From Akkermansiaceae bacterium (GTDB taxonomy: Bacteria; Verrucomicrobiota; Verrucomicrobiia; Verrucomicrobiales; Akkermansiaceae), in NCBI GenBank assembly GCA_017798145.1, contig CP059069.1, positions 1,287,226-1,351,225 on the forward strand: DNA of 64,000 nucleotides. The letters run 5' to 3'. The position numbers and the translations under genes are program-made. This document shows positions 33,811-44,684 of the stretch, one piece after another. The notes under the pieces were generated by a model. The model had not been told where the DNA came from. It ran no database searches and worked only from the letters and a program-made list of their open reading frames with translations. Position 1 is the first letter of the stretch; every line of letters begins with the position of its first letter.

Positions 33811-34665
33811 ATGACCTTCATCGAAAAAGCCCTCCTCCCCCTCTCCCGCAGCCATCCGGGCATCCACGAGTTCCTCTGGTTCGGCCTGAAACAGGCCTGG
33901 GCCTGCATTTTCGGCGCGCTCCTTCTAACAGGCATCCTCGCCACCCGCATCTGGTATCCGGACATCCCCCTCGCCCGCTACGATTTCCTCGTCCTCTACG
34001 CCATCGCGATCCAGCTCTCCCTGTTTTTCCTGAAGCTTGAGTCCTGGCGCGAGATCGGTGTCATCCTGCTCTTCCACCTCATGGCTACTGCCATGGAGCT
34101 TTTCAAAACCTCCACCGGGATCGGGTCCTGGAGCTATCCGGAAAATTCCGTCCTCCGCATCGGCAACGTCCCGCTTTTCACCGGCTTCATGTATGCCGCC
34201 GTCGGCTCCTACATGGCGCGCGCGTGGCGCGGATTCCATTTCCGCTTCACCGGATTTCCTCCGCTTTGGATCGCCGGAGCCATCGCCATCCTCGCCTACG
34301 CGAATTTCTTCACCCACCACTACACCCTGGACATCCGTTGGCCGCTCATCCTTGCCGGAGCCATCGCCTTCAGGAAAACCATGATCCATTACAGGCCGAA
34401 GGACATGGAACTGCGCATGCCTCTCCTGTTGGGCTTCGCACTCGTCGCCCTGTTCATCTACATCGCCGAGAACCTCGGCACCGCCGCCCGCGCGTGGCAA
34501 TATCCAGGCCAGGAAAACGGCTGGAAGCCCGTCCATTTCTCCAAGTTCACCGCATGGTACCTGCTCATGCAGCTCTCCTTCATACTCATCTGCTCGCTGC
34601 GCCGGCTTGAGGAAAAACTCGGCATCCAGGGGCCGGGAAAGATCATTCCCGGAAAGTCGATCTGA
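33811..34665 (+). CDS. DUF817 (YoaT-like) integral membrane protein
   Basis: The 284-residue protein (start 33811, MTFIEKALLPL) has about seven or eight hydrophobic segments and the DUF817 hallmark MELFKTSTGIGSWSYPE, plus NFFTHHYTLDIRWPL and AENLGTAARAWQYPGQ. DUF817 proteins are polytopic and uncharacterised. The conserved His, Glu and Trp residues in or near the membrane recall heme or metal binding, but that is inference. A dispersed repeat lies directly before the start. Confidence 0.85.
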   Translation: MTFIEKALLPLSRSHPGIHEFLWFGLKQAWACIFGALLLTGILATRIWYPDIPLARYDFLVLYAIAIQLSLFFLKLESWREIGVILLFHLMATAMELFKTSTGIGSWSYPENSVLRIGNVPLFTGFMYAAVGSYMARAWRGFHFRFTGFPPLWIAGAIAILAYANFFTHHYTLDIRWPLILAGAIAFRKTMIHYRPKDMELRMPLLLGFALVALFIYIAENLGTAARAWQYPGQENGWKPVHFSKFTAWYLLMQLSFILICSLRRLEEKLGIQGPGKIIPGKSI

Positions 34666-34678
34666 ACCCGGAAAGCGG

Positions 34679-35515
34679 TCACTTCGCAAGGCTACGCCGC
34701 AACCAATCCCGCAGAAGTCTCCTCTCCGGCGTATCCCGCAGCACCCAGGCATCCGTGTGCTCTGCAAACGGCATCGCCACAAACGTGAAATCCCCCTCCG
34801 GAGATGTATCGCGAAGATACCCTTTGACCGCATCCACACTCGCCTCATGGCTGATGAACTGCGGCCTCATGCCCAATCGATTTAGCCTTGCCGACGCAGC
34901 CTCCCGCCCGTCCCCCGAGTAGCCCCATTCCCTGACCCCATCGTAATGGCTATGGCAGATGAACCCCCTCCACAGCTTCGCGATTTCATCGTCATGCAGG
35001 CCGATGAAATTGCAGGCGATCGCCCCTCGCGAGAATCCGGCGAGGAACAGGTTCGTTTCATCACCGCCATACTCGCGGCATACCTGCCTCACGGTCGCCA
35101 TGCAGTAGTCCACCGTCGCCCCCACGTCGCCCCACCAACTGGTGGCATTGCACCCGTTCTCCTTGTCAACGAATGGCAGGGAAACCCAGATCACGCCTAC
35201 ACCTCCGGAAATCCCATATCCCAGCTTGCAGGAATCGACATCGCCCGAGCCACCTTTCCAGCGGTTGCCCGGATACTCGGCGATGACCGGATACTTACGC
35301 CCCTTCACCCAATCCCTCGGCAGATAGAGCAGATGCCTGACTGCCGTCCCCTCGTAACCCTCACCCGCGACAGCCACGCGCCTGCCCGCCGCAGGCTCCC
35401 CGGTCGCGACCTGCGGCAGCACCAGATCCCCTGCAGCAAGGCACCCAACTCCCAACATCAATCCCACCATCCAAAGCGGGCAAAAGATCCAATCAACGGT
35501 TTTCACAAGCCTCAT
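34679..35515 (-). CDS. Secreted alpha/beta-hydrolase (esterase/dienelactone hydrolase-like)
   Basis: The 278-residue protein (start 35515, MRLVKTVDW) has a hydrophobic signal region (about 9-28). The core begins RHLLYLPRDWVKGRKYPVIAEYPGN, and the nucleophile elbow is GFSRGA (Ser in the usual GxSxG). Candidate acid and His residues follow in HTDAWVL (near the C-terminus). The family resembles acetyl-xylan esterase/PHB depolymerase-like lipid or glycan esterases. It ends 13 bp from DUF817 in convergent orientation. Copy-like repeat sequence (35513-35540) overlaps its start. Confidence 0.75.
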   Translation of the reverse strand: MRLVKTVDWIFCPLWMVGLMLGVGCLAAGDLVLPQVATGEPAAGRRVAVAGEGYEGTAVRHLLYLPRDWVKGRKYPVIAEYPGNRWKGGSGDVDSCKLGYGISGGVGVIWVSLPFVDKENGCNATSWWGDVGATVDYCMATVRQVCREYGGDETNLFLAGFSRGAIACNFIGLHDDEIAKLWRGFICHSHYDGVREWGYSGDGREAASARLNRLGMRPQFISHEASVDAVKGYLRDTSPEGDFTFVAMPFAEHTDAWVLRDTPERRLLRDWLRRSLAK

Positions 35516-35540
35516 CCGTGTATTCCGTGCAATCCGTGGC
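35513..35540. repeat. Dispersed repeat remnant (atccgtgtattccgtgcaatccgtggc type)
   Basis: Three tandem imperfect units of (a/t)tccgtg(t/c) lie over the start region of the hydrolase, between it and birA. The motif belongs to the class of short intergenic repeats built from 'ccgtgtattccgtggttc'-like units known from several bacterial genomes. It is likely a decayed or partial copy. Confidence 0.5.
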
Positions 35541-35563
35541 TTGACATCTTCCAACGAAGCCAA

Positions 35564-36316
35564 TCAGCCCCTTTCCCCAAACAGCCTGACTTCATCCGCC
35601 TGGAAAATCGCCTCCGTTTTCCCATCCGCCTCCAGCAGCAACTCCCCGCCCGCGCCTATCCCTCGTACGCAGCCCTCCCTGACCTTGTCCGCGCATTTCA
35701 GCGTCACCCGATGGCCTGTCAGGAAACAACGCTCCCTGACCCCGCCGAGCAGACGGTCGAAGCCCGCACCTATGTTTCCCACATGATGTGCCAGCCGTGT
35801 CACCACCTCCAGCAGCACCTCCTCGCGCTCCAGCTCCCCGCCCCGCTCCATGACCATCGAGGTCGCGGCAAGACCCGGGGGGAAACCCGTGCTGTTCACA
35901 TTGATCCCGATCCCGACAATCACGAAATCCGCCCCCGCCTCCACCAGGATCCCCGCAATTTTTTTCCTCCCTACCATCACATCATTCGGCCACTTGATCT
36001 CCGCCAACGGCACCCACCTATCCAAGGCCTCCGCAACCGCCAAGCCCGCAACCAGGGCAAGCCGCGGCCAGAACGCCTTGGGCTGGCACGGCTTCAGCAG
36101 CACGGAAAACGCCAGCGACTCTCCCTTCGGCGAGAACCATTCCGCCCCCCTCCTGCCGCGCCCCGCCAGCTGCTCCTCCGCGACCAGAACCAAGCCCTCC
36201 GCCATGCCCTTCTCGGCCAGCGCACGCAGCTCGTCGTTCGTCGAGGATACCGTTTCCCGCCACAGCACCCGGAATGGATCCGGCAAGCGCTCCGCAATCT
36301 GACCGAAGCAATTCAT
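35564..36316 (-). CDS. birA: Biotin-[acetyl-CoA-carboxylase] ligase (no HTH)
   Basis: The 250-residue monofunctional biotin protein ligase attaches biotin to BCCP. It shows SSTNDELRALAEKGMAEG, the biotin/AMP loop EEQLAGRGRRGAEWFSP, LKWPNDV-like KWPNDVMVGRKKIAGIL, and GIGINVN. An N-terminal DNA-binding domain is absent, unlike E. coli BirA, so no repressor role is expected. A C-terminal SH3-like lobe (VTLKCADKVREGCVRGI) is present. It is upstream, on the same strand, of the hydrolase. Confidence 0.93.
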   Translation of the reverse strand: MNCFGQIAERLPDPFRVLWRETVSSTNDELRALAEKGMAEGLVLVAEEQLAGRGRRGAEWFSPKGESLAFSVLLKPCQPKAFWPRLALVAGLAVAEALDRWVPLAEIKWPNDVMVGRKKIAGILVEAGADFVIVGIGINVNSTGFPPGLAATSMVMERGGELEREEVLLEVVTRLAHHVGNIGAGFDRLLGGVRERCFLTGHRVTLKCADKVREGCVRGIGAGGELLLEADGKTEAIFQADEVRLFGERG

Positions 36317-36390
36317 CCGCGCATCCTGTTTCGATGCCGGAAAGATTCAACACCCGTTTGCATGATGCCTTTTGGATGCCCGGCGGTGGC

Positions 36391-38475
36391 TTAGCGAATC
36401 CCGCCCTTGTGGATCACCTCATCCCAGGAAGCTATGCCGATGGTCTTCAGATATGGCTGCGCCACCTCATCCTCGCGCGGCGTGCCAAGGGCTTGGTAAA
36501 GATGCCAGATCGGCTTTTTCCCCAGCGGATCGCCTTTTTCATCGGGAAATTTCCGCAGTCCGATACGCAGCCCGCCCTCGCTTCGGTTGTCAATCCAGTT
36601 GTGGTATTGCCATGCCTCGATGGAGCGCAGCCGCTGGATCTTCTTCCAGGCCATAGCCATCCCCGCCGCCTGATCCTCCAGGGATTTCGCGGAGTAATCC
36701 GGGGAGTTGAAACCGTTTTCCGAAAGATGCACGGGACGCACCTCCTTCCCCTGGAACAGCATGGTCGGAGTGTGCATGTAGGCATCGAGCACCTCGATGT
36801 TTTTCGGGGTGATCTTGGGCGTGTCGAAGGAAAAGTTCGGGGCCTTGTCCTCCCAGGCCCGGGGGTTGCGCAGGTTTTCCGGATACGGATGATGGGCGAG
36901 CGCCCATGGGAAATCCCCTTCCGTCCGCGAATATTCCGCCAACAGCTCCAGCATCCGCCGCGAGCCATACCACTTCGCATTCCCGCCGTGCGCCCAGTGG
37001 TGGGTCAGCGTGATGAACGGCCTGCTGCGAGGATCATATTGCCGGGCGATGAGATCCATGAGCCGCAGCGAGCGCTGGTAGAGATCCATGTAGGACAGCG
37101 CGGATTTTTCACCCGCGTTGGTCCACACCCACCCGGCATCGACCTCGTTCTGCATGATCCAGTGATGCACACGCCCGAATCGGCCATCCTTGCGGCTCCA
37201 GCGCCCCACGATGTAATTGAGCGCCGCCCCATAGATGCCGATCCCCTCCGGCGAGGTGACGTTCGGCATGGCGAAGATCCCTTCTTTCACCGCATCCGGG
37301 TGACCCATCATGCTCGCCGTCGGATCCTTGGATTTTGCGGGATTCGCCACAAGGATGATCGCGGAAACCATCGCCCCCTGCTCCGCCGCCTCGCGGAAGG
37401 TTGCGTCCAGCTTGGTCAGCGGCAAAACCCGCATGTGATAGGTGCGGCCCTGCCATTCGGTCGGGACGCTTCCCGCCACGGGGGTGGGGGAGATCAGGCT
37501 GCTGAGCATCACGTTCACCGTCACCGAGGAAATGCCGAGCTCCTTGAGCTCTCCGGGAATCCGACCCGCTCCCCAGCCGCCAAGCCCCTTCTTGTTTGCA
37601 GGTTTCGCCGGAGGCAGATCATCTCCCCGCGAGTTCACTTTGCCTGCATACCGGGCATGGGAAATCGCCGTGATGGCCGCGTCGTCCCTTCTCACGAGCT
37701 GCCAACGGGAAGTAAGCCTGTCGTAGTCCAGACCGTCGCGTTTGCTGAACCTGGGCAGATCCACTTCGAACGAACCGTCATCACCGCAACCAATCGCCAC
37801 CAACATTTTCCAGCTCCTCGCATCTCCGTGCACGATATCCATCGGGATATCCGCCAGGAAAACCCCGTCGCTCCCCGCCCCCGCATTCCCGGTGATGCGG
37901 ATCAGATCCGTGCCGACGCTGACCTCCGAGATGCTTGCCGGGAAATCCCTGTCCAGGTAGGCGCGCAGGATGGCAGCATCCGCCGAGGCGGCAGGATTGG
38001 CCGCCGGCGGATCGAACTCGCCGGGATTGGCCGCCCTGATGACAGGCTTCCTGATCCGCAGGCTCTGCCCTTCCTTGAGCGGCAGCTCAAGCCGCAGCTG
38101 GCGCCAGCCCTTCGGCAAGGGCTGCCCAGCGGTGGATATCCTGGCCGAATAACTCGTCCAACCCTCACTGTGACCTAAGGGTGGTAACATCACGGCGGAT
38201 TTCTCATCGAAGCCCGGCCCTGCCAGGAGCTTGAATTCCGGCACCGTGCCAACCGAAAAATACTCGAACCCGAGCACCTCATGATGCTCACCTGCTATCC
38301 GTTCCGGTGTCGCAAGCACATCCATCGCACCATCGATGACCCACGTTCCGGATTCCTCGGAAAAAGCCTCCGCACCTCCAACCGCCGCCTCCAGTTTCAG
38401 GGCAATCTGTCCGGCCGGCGAAATGCCCGCCGCTGCAATTGTGAGAAGGAAAAGAAAGGCTGTCTGGCGTATCAT
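36391..38475 (-). CDS. DUF5722 family exported protein, putative glycoside hydrolase
   Basis: The start at 38475 (MIRQTAFLF) opens a signal peptide (LLTIAAAGISPAG). The first part is a beta-rich, carbohydrate-binding-like domain (about 20-200). The main domain is TIM-barrel-like: GWGAGRIPGELKELGISSVTV, an acid/base-type region HHWIMQNEVDAGWVWT (with NEV, as in GH-A clan NE motifs), THHWAHGGNAKWYG, and LSENGFNSPDYS. DUF5722 proteins occur in polysaccharide-using bacteria and are considered likely glycosidases. Total length is 694 residues. No transport or regulatory PUL genes flank it except an ABC ATPase. Confidence 0.8.
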   Translation of the reverse strand: MIRQTAFLFLLTIAAAGISPAGQIALKLEAAVGGAEAFSEESGTWVIDGAMDVLATPERIAGEHHEVLGFEYFSVGTVPEFKLLAGPGFDEKSAVMLPPLGHSEGWTSYSARISTAGQPLPKGWRQLRLELPLKEGQSLRIRKPVIRAANPGEFDPPAANPAASADAAILRAYLDRDFPASISEVSVGTDLIRITGNAGAGSDGVFLADIPMDIVHGDARSWKMLVAIGCGDDGSFEVDLPRFSKRDGLDYDRLTSRWQLVRRDDAAITAISHARYAGKVNSRGDDLPPAKPANKKGLGGWGAGRIPGELKELGISSVTVNVMLSSLISPTPVAGSVPTEWQGRTYHMRVLPLTKLDATFREAAEQGAMVSAIILVANPAKSKDPTASMMGHPDAVKEGIFAMPNVTSPEGIGIYGAALNYIVGRWSRKDGRFGRVHHWIMQNEVDAGWVWTNAGEKSALSYMDLYQRSLRLMDLIARQYDPRSRPFITLTHHWAHGGNAKWYGSRRMLELLAEYSRTEGDFPWALAHHPYPENLRNPRAWEDKAPNFSFDTPKITPKNIEVLDAYMHTPTMLFQGKEVRPVHLSENGFNSPDYSAKSLEDQAAGMAMAWKKIQRLRSIEAWQYHNWIDNRSEGGLRIGLRKFPDEKGDPLGKKPIWHLYQALGTPREDEVAQPYLKTIGIASWDEVIHKGGIR

Positions 38476-38537
38476 GCGATTTATTTGGGAGGAAAGCTGC
38501 ATATGACGGAACGCTGCCGCACGCCCGATTCTTGCCA

Positions 38538-39605
38538 TCATTTTCCAAACACCACCACATCCCCATGCTTCGCATGGAGTACGACTTCGTCGCCGATTTC
38601 ATGGATGACATGCGGGTTCATCTCCACCACCTGCTGCCTGCCCACAAGCGTCTCGATGAAATACTCGATCCTCTGCCCGAGGTAGCTGCGCTCCACGATT
38701 TTCCCCGCGATCTCGTTCTCCCCGCCCTCCTTGTGCAGCCTCCACACCTCCGGGCGCACGCTCACCGTCGCCGCATCGCCCGCATTCGGCCGCCAGTTTC
38801 CGGAAGTCACCATACCCACCAGCGCCGCCCCGTTGACCTTCACGAAACAATAGCCCTCGTGCATCTCCATCACCTCGCCCTGGATCAGGTTCGTCTCACC
38901 GATGAAACCGGCCACATAGGAATTCACCGGCCTGCGGTACACCTCTTCCGGAGTCCCCACCTGCCCGATCTTGCCCCAGGAAAGCACAGCCATCCGGTCG
39001 GCCATGGCCAGCGCTTCCTCCTGGTCGTGGGTCACGTAAATCCCCGTCAGGCCGTTCTCTTTGACGATGCGGCGGATTTCCCTCCGCATCTCCACCCGCA
39101 GCTGGGCGTCGAGATTCGAAAGCGGCTCATCCAACAACAGGCAGCGCGGCTTCACCACCAGCGCCCGCGCAAGGCTCACGCGCTGCTGCTGGCCGCCTGA
39201 CATCTGGTCGATGGAGCGCTCCCCGTAACCACCCAGCTGCACCATTTCCAAGGCCTCTGCCACGCGCATTTTGATCTCCGTCTTCGGCACCTTCCGCTCC
39301 TCCAGCCCGAAGGCGATGTTCTGCCCCACCGTCAGGTGCGGCCACAGCGCGTAGCTCTGGAAAACCATCGCCGCCTCCCTTTTGTGCGGCGCAAGGGAAG
39401 TGACATCGGTCTCCCCGAAAAAGATCTTCCCCTCCGTCGGCGTCTCCAGCCCGGCGATGCAGCGCAGCAAGGTCGTCTTCCCGCAACCCGAGGCACCCAG
39501 CAGGAAAAACAGCTCCCCCGCCCCGATCTCGAGGTTCAGCCCATCAAGAGCCGTCACCGTCCCGCCGAAGACCTTCCGCACATTCTCGATCCTTATCGCT
39601 TCCAT
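38538..39605 (-). CDS. ABC transporter ATP-binding protein (PotA/FbpC/MalK type)
   Basis: The 355-residue ATPase (start 39605, MEAIRIENVRKVF) has Walker A GASGCGKTT (37-45), Q-loop VFQSYALWPH, signature MSGGQQQRVSLARAL, Walker B CLLLDEPLS, H-loop YVTHDQEEA, and a C-terminal TOBE-like regulatory domain. This composition is that of importers for polyamines, iron(III), sugars or glycerol-phosphate. No permease or binding protein is adjacent, so substrate is unknown. It may power sugar uptake next to the putative glycosidase. A GC hairpin with the SD in its loop lies right before the start (39608-39631). Confidence 0.88.
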   Translation of the reverse strand: MEAIRIENVRKVFGGTVTALDGLNLEIGAGELFFLLGASGCGKTTLLRCIAGLETPTEGKIFFGETDVTSLAPHKREAAMVFQSYALWPHLTVGQNIAFGLEERKVPKTEIKMRVAEALEMVQLGGYGERSIDQMSGGQQQRVSLARALVVKPRCLLLDEPLSNLDAQLRVEMRREIRRIVKENGLTGIYVTHDQEEALAMADRMAVLSWGKIGQVGTPEEVYRRPVNSYVAGFIGETNLIQGEVMEMHEGYCFVKVNGAALVGMVTSGNWRPNAGDAATVSVRPEVWRLHKEGGENEIAGKIVERSYLGQRIEYFIETLVGRQQVVEMNPHVIHEIGDEVVLHAKHGDVVVFGK

Positions 39606-39607
39606 AA

Positions 39608-39631
39608 CCGCCGCGATTCTTCCTGCGGCGG
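39608..39631 (-). promoter_or_regulatory. Leader hairpin enclosing the Shine-Dalgarno of the ABC ATPase
   Basis: On the minus strand, CCGCCGC and GCGGCGG form a perfect 7-bp stem around the loop aggaagaatc. The loop holds AGGAAG, the only Shine-Dalgarno-like sequence, and the start ATG follows two bases after the stem. It may modulate translation. Confidence 0.5.
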
Positions 39632-39720
39632 CCACCAAAGCAAGCCCCAAGGAGGAACACGCCCCAGTCCGTGGCAGCAGGCCACAACCGCCAAAACCAG
39701 TGTCGGACCAAGGCGCGCGC

Positions 39721-41875
<2,155 letters not shown>

Positions 41876-41915
41876 TGCTTCGCCACGTGTCGACGCGTGT
41901 CAAGGACGGGCGGAA

Positions 41916-42254
41916 TCAGTATTTCTCCTTGAGCCACTTCTCGTGCCCCCAGAGACCCCAGACGACTCCAGCCAGCCCGAAGGTGAGCAAGGTCATCGGC
42001 ATGATCTTCAGAAGCTCGAATGCGTAGGGGCCGACCGCATCCACGAAGGCCTGGTCCACGAAATGGGGGGCGAGCAGCACATAGACCCGTGCAATGAGCA
42101 GCGCTGCGGCGCCGTATGCCATCATCGAGCCACCCCAGGATTTCTTCTCGCGCACAAGACGTGCGGCCGCCATCGCAAGCAACCCGAGGCCGGCGACACC
42201 GAGCGCATCCAGCAGGAACCCGTTCAGGACAATGATTTCAAGCAACAGATTCAT
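41916..42254 (-). CDS. Small integral membrane protein, unknown
   Basis: The 112-residue protein has three hydrophobic segments (LLLEIIVLNGFLLDALGVAG; SMMAYGAAALLIARVYVLLA; LLKIMPMTLLTFGLAGVVWG) with a basic loop and a basic C-terminus (HEKWLKEKY). I do not recognise a family. It overlaps the upstream membrane gene by 17 bp, so the pair is probably translated together. The thiC riboswitch follows downstream on the same strand. Confidence 0.7.
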   Translation of the reverse strand: MNLLLEIIVLNGFLLDALGVAGLGLLAMAAARLVREKKSWGGSMMAYGAAALLIARVYVLLAPHFVDQAFVDAVGPYAFELLKIMPMTLLTFGLAGVVWGLWGHEKWLKEKY

Positions 42255-42642
42255 TAGGGGCGATGGTTTGTGTTTTGGGAAATTTCAGTGCCGCCGGCAT
42301 CCTGAGCAAACCGGAGTGCAGCGCCAGGCCGAGGCCGAAGACGAGCCATCCGGCATTCATCACGACAAGCTTCACCGCATGCCAGGCAAGGGCGGATGAG
42401 GGATCCTGCAAATGCGCCATGGGATGATATTTCTCGATCTGCCCGGCCTCATACATGGGCATCAGGACAGCATACCCGAAGCACAGCAGGAACCCGCCGC
42501 CCACCATCAGCCTGGCAGACCAGCCTTCGGTCTCCTTCGCCATCCGCCACACCACGATCATCAGGAAAACCCCCATGACGATCATGAACACCGGACGGAC
42601 CGCATCGATGGAGGCCAGGGGCAAATTCTGCGGGAAATACAT
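42238..42642 (-). CDS. Small integral membrane protein, unknown
   Basis: The 134-residue protein has three membrane segments (AVRPVFMIVMGVFLMIVVW; LMVGGGFLLCFGYAVLM; AVKLVVMNAGWLVFGLGLAL) and a loop with HPMAHLQDPSSALAWH. Its function is unknown. It is translationally linked to the next gene through a 17-bp overlap. A 355-bp region upstream, to lysS, holds no other gene and may contain promoters for both directions. Confidence 0.7.
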   Translation of the reverse strand: MYFPQNLPLASIDAVRPVFMIVMGVFLMIVVWRMAKETEGWSARLMVGGGFLLCFGYAVLMPMYEAGQIEKYHPMAHLQDPSSALAWHAVKLVVMNAGWLVFGLGLALHSGLLRMPAALKFPKTQTIAPNESVA

Positions 42643-42997
42643 AACCCCGAAGCATGAACCATTTCATAAGTCGCTGAACAAGAGTTATTAACAACGGATG
42701 TTCGTACTATGAAGGAGTCGAGAAAACACAGCCCACCTGACATACCTTGATAGGTTGATACTTTGCAAAACCAAGTAATCAGCATGCGCAATTTCCTGAC
42801 GGTTGGACAGGGAATCGGCTGAAAGACGGATGATTCTCCCTACAGGCAAGCCGAGATCCCCGCTATGTCCCACAGGATCCGCGCCATCCTTGGTCAGAAT
42901 TCTCCGAATTTGCGGCTTTCCCAAAACACAGGAACCCTGCCGCCCCAACGATTATTTCCCCTGTTCAATCCGGGCGAGCTTACTAAAGTTCGCCCGC
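42643..42997. other. 355-bp gene-free intergenic region before lysS
   Basis: No credible coding frame or RNA gene is seen here. The AT content is clearly higher than in neighbouring genes. It must hold divergent promoters for the small membrane pair (minus) and lysS (plus). The only structure noted is the hairpin at 42971-42996. Confidence 0.6.
42971..42996 (+). promoter_or_regulatory. Hairpin immediately before the lysS start codon
   Basis: CGGGCGA (42971-42977) and TCGCCCG (42990-42996) form a perfect 7-bp stem; the stem ends one base before ATG 42998. It would occlude the ribosome-binding region of lysS. No Shine-Dalgarno sequence is seen outside it. Confidence 0.5.
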
Positions 42998-44473
42998 ATG
43001 AGCGAAGCCACCTCCCAACCCCAGTCCACCGAGGCAGAACTAATCAAGGTCCGCCGCGACAAACTCGCGAAACTCCGGGATCTCGGCGTCGATCCCTACG
43101 GTGCACGCTTTGAGACAACCGTCTCCCCTGCCGATCTCTTCGCCGGTTTTTCCGATGAAATGCAGGTCACCACCGCAGGCCGCATCACCGAGCTGCGTGA
43201 CATGGGAAAATCCTGCTTCTTCCGCATCGGGGATGCCCACGGAGCCATCCAAGGATATATCAGCGTCAAGAACCTCGATGAAACCCAGGCCGCCATCTGG
43301 AAATGCCTGGATCGCGGCGACTGGATCGGCGTGTCCGGGGAAACCTTCACCACCCGCACCGGCGAGCCGACGATCAAGGTCGATTCTTTCACCGTGCTCT
43401 CGAAATCCCTGCGCCCCATGCCGGACAAGTTCCACGGCCTTTCCGACCGGGAGACGAAATACCGCAAGCGCCACCTCGACCTGATCGGGAATCCCGAAAG
43501 CGCAACGCTCTTCATCACCCGCTCCAAGATGATTGCGGAGATGCGCAACTTCCTCCACCAGCGCGGCTTCCTCGAAGTGGAGACACCCATGCTCCAGTCC
43601 GTCGCCGGAGGCGCCGCAGCCCGCCCCTTCGAGACCCACCACAACGCGCTCGGCATGCCGCTGACCCTGCGCATCGCGCCGGAACTTTTCCTCAAAAGGC
43701 TGCTCGTCGGTGGCTTCACCAAGGTCTTCGAGCTCAACCGCAACTTCCGCAACGAGGGCATCTCACGCCGCCACAACCCCGAGTTCACGATGTTGGAAGC
43801 CTACTGGGCGTTCTCCGACTTCGAGGAAATGGCGAACATGGTCGAGGAAATGACCTGCCACCTCGCCGAGAAATTCTGCGGCGGCCTCAAGATCGAGCAC
43901 AAGAACGAGGAGGGCGAAATCACCCGCACCATCGATCTCTCACGCCCTTGGAAGCGCGCGAACTACCACGATCTCATCAAGGGTGTGGCCGGTGACGATT
44001 TCTTCGACATCACCCCGGAGCAACGCCGCGCCAAATGCGAAGAGCTCGGCGTCCAGCTTTCCGAAAAAATGGAAGACTACGAGGTCATCCAGCAGGTGTT
44101 TGAGAAAAAGGTCGAGGAACACACCTTCGATCCCTGCTTCGTCACCCGCGTCGCCAGCGAGCTGATCCCGCTCGCGAAAGTCAGCCCCGGCGGCAGGACG
44201 GTCGAGGTATACGAACTCATCATCAACGGCCAGGAAATCTCCCCCGGCTACTCCGAGCTCAACGATCCAGATCTCCAGCGCGAGCGCCTCGAACACCAGT
44301 CCGGCGGCGAGGAGGAACAAAAGGTCGATTACGATTTCATCGAGACACTCGAGCACGGAATGCCCCCCGCAGGCGGCATCGGAATCGGCATCGACCGCCT
44401 CGTGATGATGCTCACCGGAGCCCCGACCATCCGCGACGTGGTGCTCTTCCCGCTGCTCAAGAAGAAGGATTGA
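42998..44473 (+). CDS. lysS: Lysyl-tRNA synthetase, class II
   Basis: This is the 491-residue class II enzyme that charges tRNA-Lys. The N-terminal OB anticodon domain includes GRITELRDMGKSCFFRI. Catalytic motifs are motif 1 (HQRGFLEVETPML), motif 2 (NRNFRNEGISRRHNPEFTML), and motif 3 (GIGIGIDRLVMML). The chosen start at 42998 (MSEATSQPQ) lies directly after a hairpin. Other in-frame starts upstream give unrelated sequence. Confidence 0.96.
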   Translation: MSEATSQPQSTEAELIKVRRDKLAKLRDLGVDPYGARFETTVSPADLFAGFSDEMQVTTAGRITELRDMGKSCFFRIGDAHGAIQGYISVKNLDETQAAIWKCLDRGDWIGVSGETFTTRTGEPTIKVDSFTVLSKSLRPMPDKFHGLSDRETKYRKRHLDLIGNPESATLFITRSKMIAEMRNFLHQRGFLEVETPMLQSVAGGAAARPFETHHNALGMPLTLRIAPELFLKRLLVGGFTKVFELNRNFRNEGISRRHNPEFTMLEAYWAFSDFEEMANMVEEMTCHLAEKFCGGLKIEHKNEEGEITRTIDLSRPWKRANYHDLIKGVAGDDFFDITPEQRRAKCEELGVQLSEKMEDYEVIQQVFEKKVEEHTFDPCFVTRVASELIPLAKVSPGGRTVEVYELIINGQEISPGYSELNDPDLQRERLEHQSGGEEEQKVDYDFIETLEHGMPPAGGIGIGIDRLVMMLTGAPTIRDVVLFPLLKKKD

Positions 44474-44625
44474 GGCTACCGACCCACGATTTCCCCGGGA
44501 CACCCCTCTTCGGCGACTCCAAACGATCGGAAAGCGGCTTGAATCCGCCGACTGTGCCTTCTGGCAAATGGGAGAGGACCTGCATCCCCTATTTCCAAGA
44601 ACCGTCAAATAATTAAAGTTACGAT

Positions 44626-44640
44626 TGGCACAATTATTGC
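44626..44640 (+). promoter_or_regulatory. Consensus sigma-54 (-24/-12) promoter upstream of rpoN
   Basis: TGGCAC (44626-44631), five bases, TTGC (44637-44640) matches the -24/-12 consensus TGGCAC-N5-TTGC exactly. Transcription would start near 44652, about 33 bases before the rpoN start. This is the gene for sigma-54 itself, which suggests autoregulation. The activator site is not evident; the 5' part of the gap (44474-44620) shows nothing else. Confidence 0.82.
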
Positions 44641-44684
44641 TTTGTAAATCAGCGCTCCAACCATAAATTGGCCACGTACTCCGC

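Noticed and set aside
44474..44620. A tRNA or small RNA between lysS and rpoN
   Set aside because: No cloverleaf, T-loop or anticodon arm could be folded; only the sigma-54 promoter stands out.
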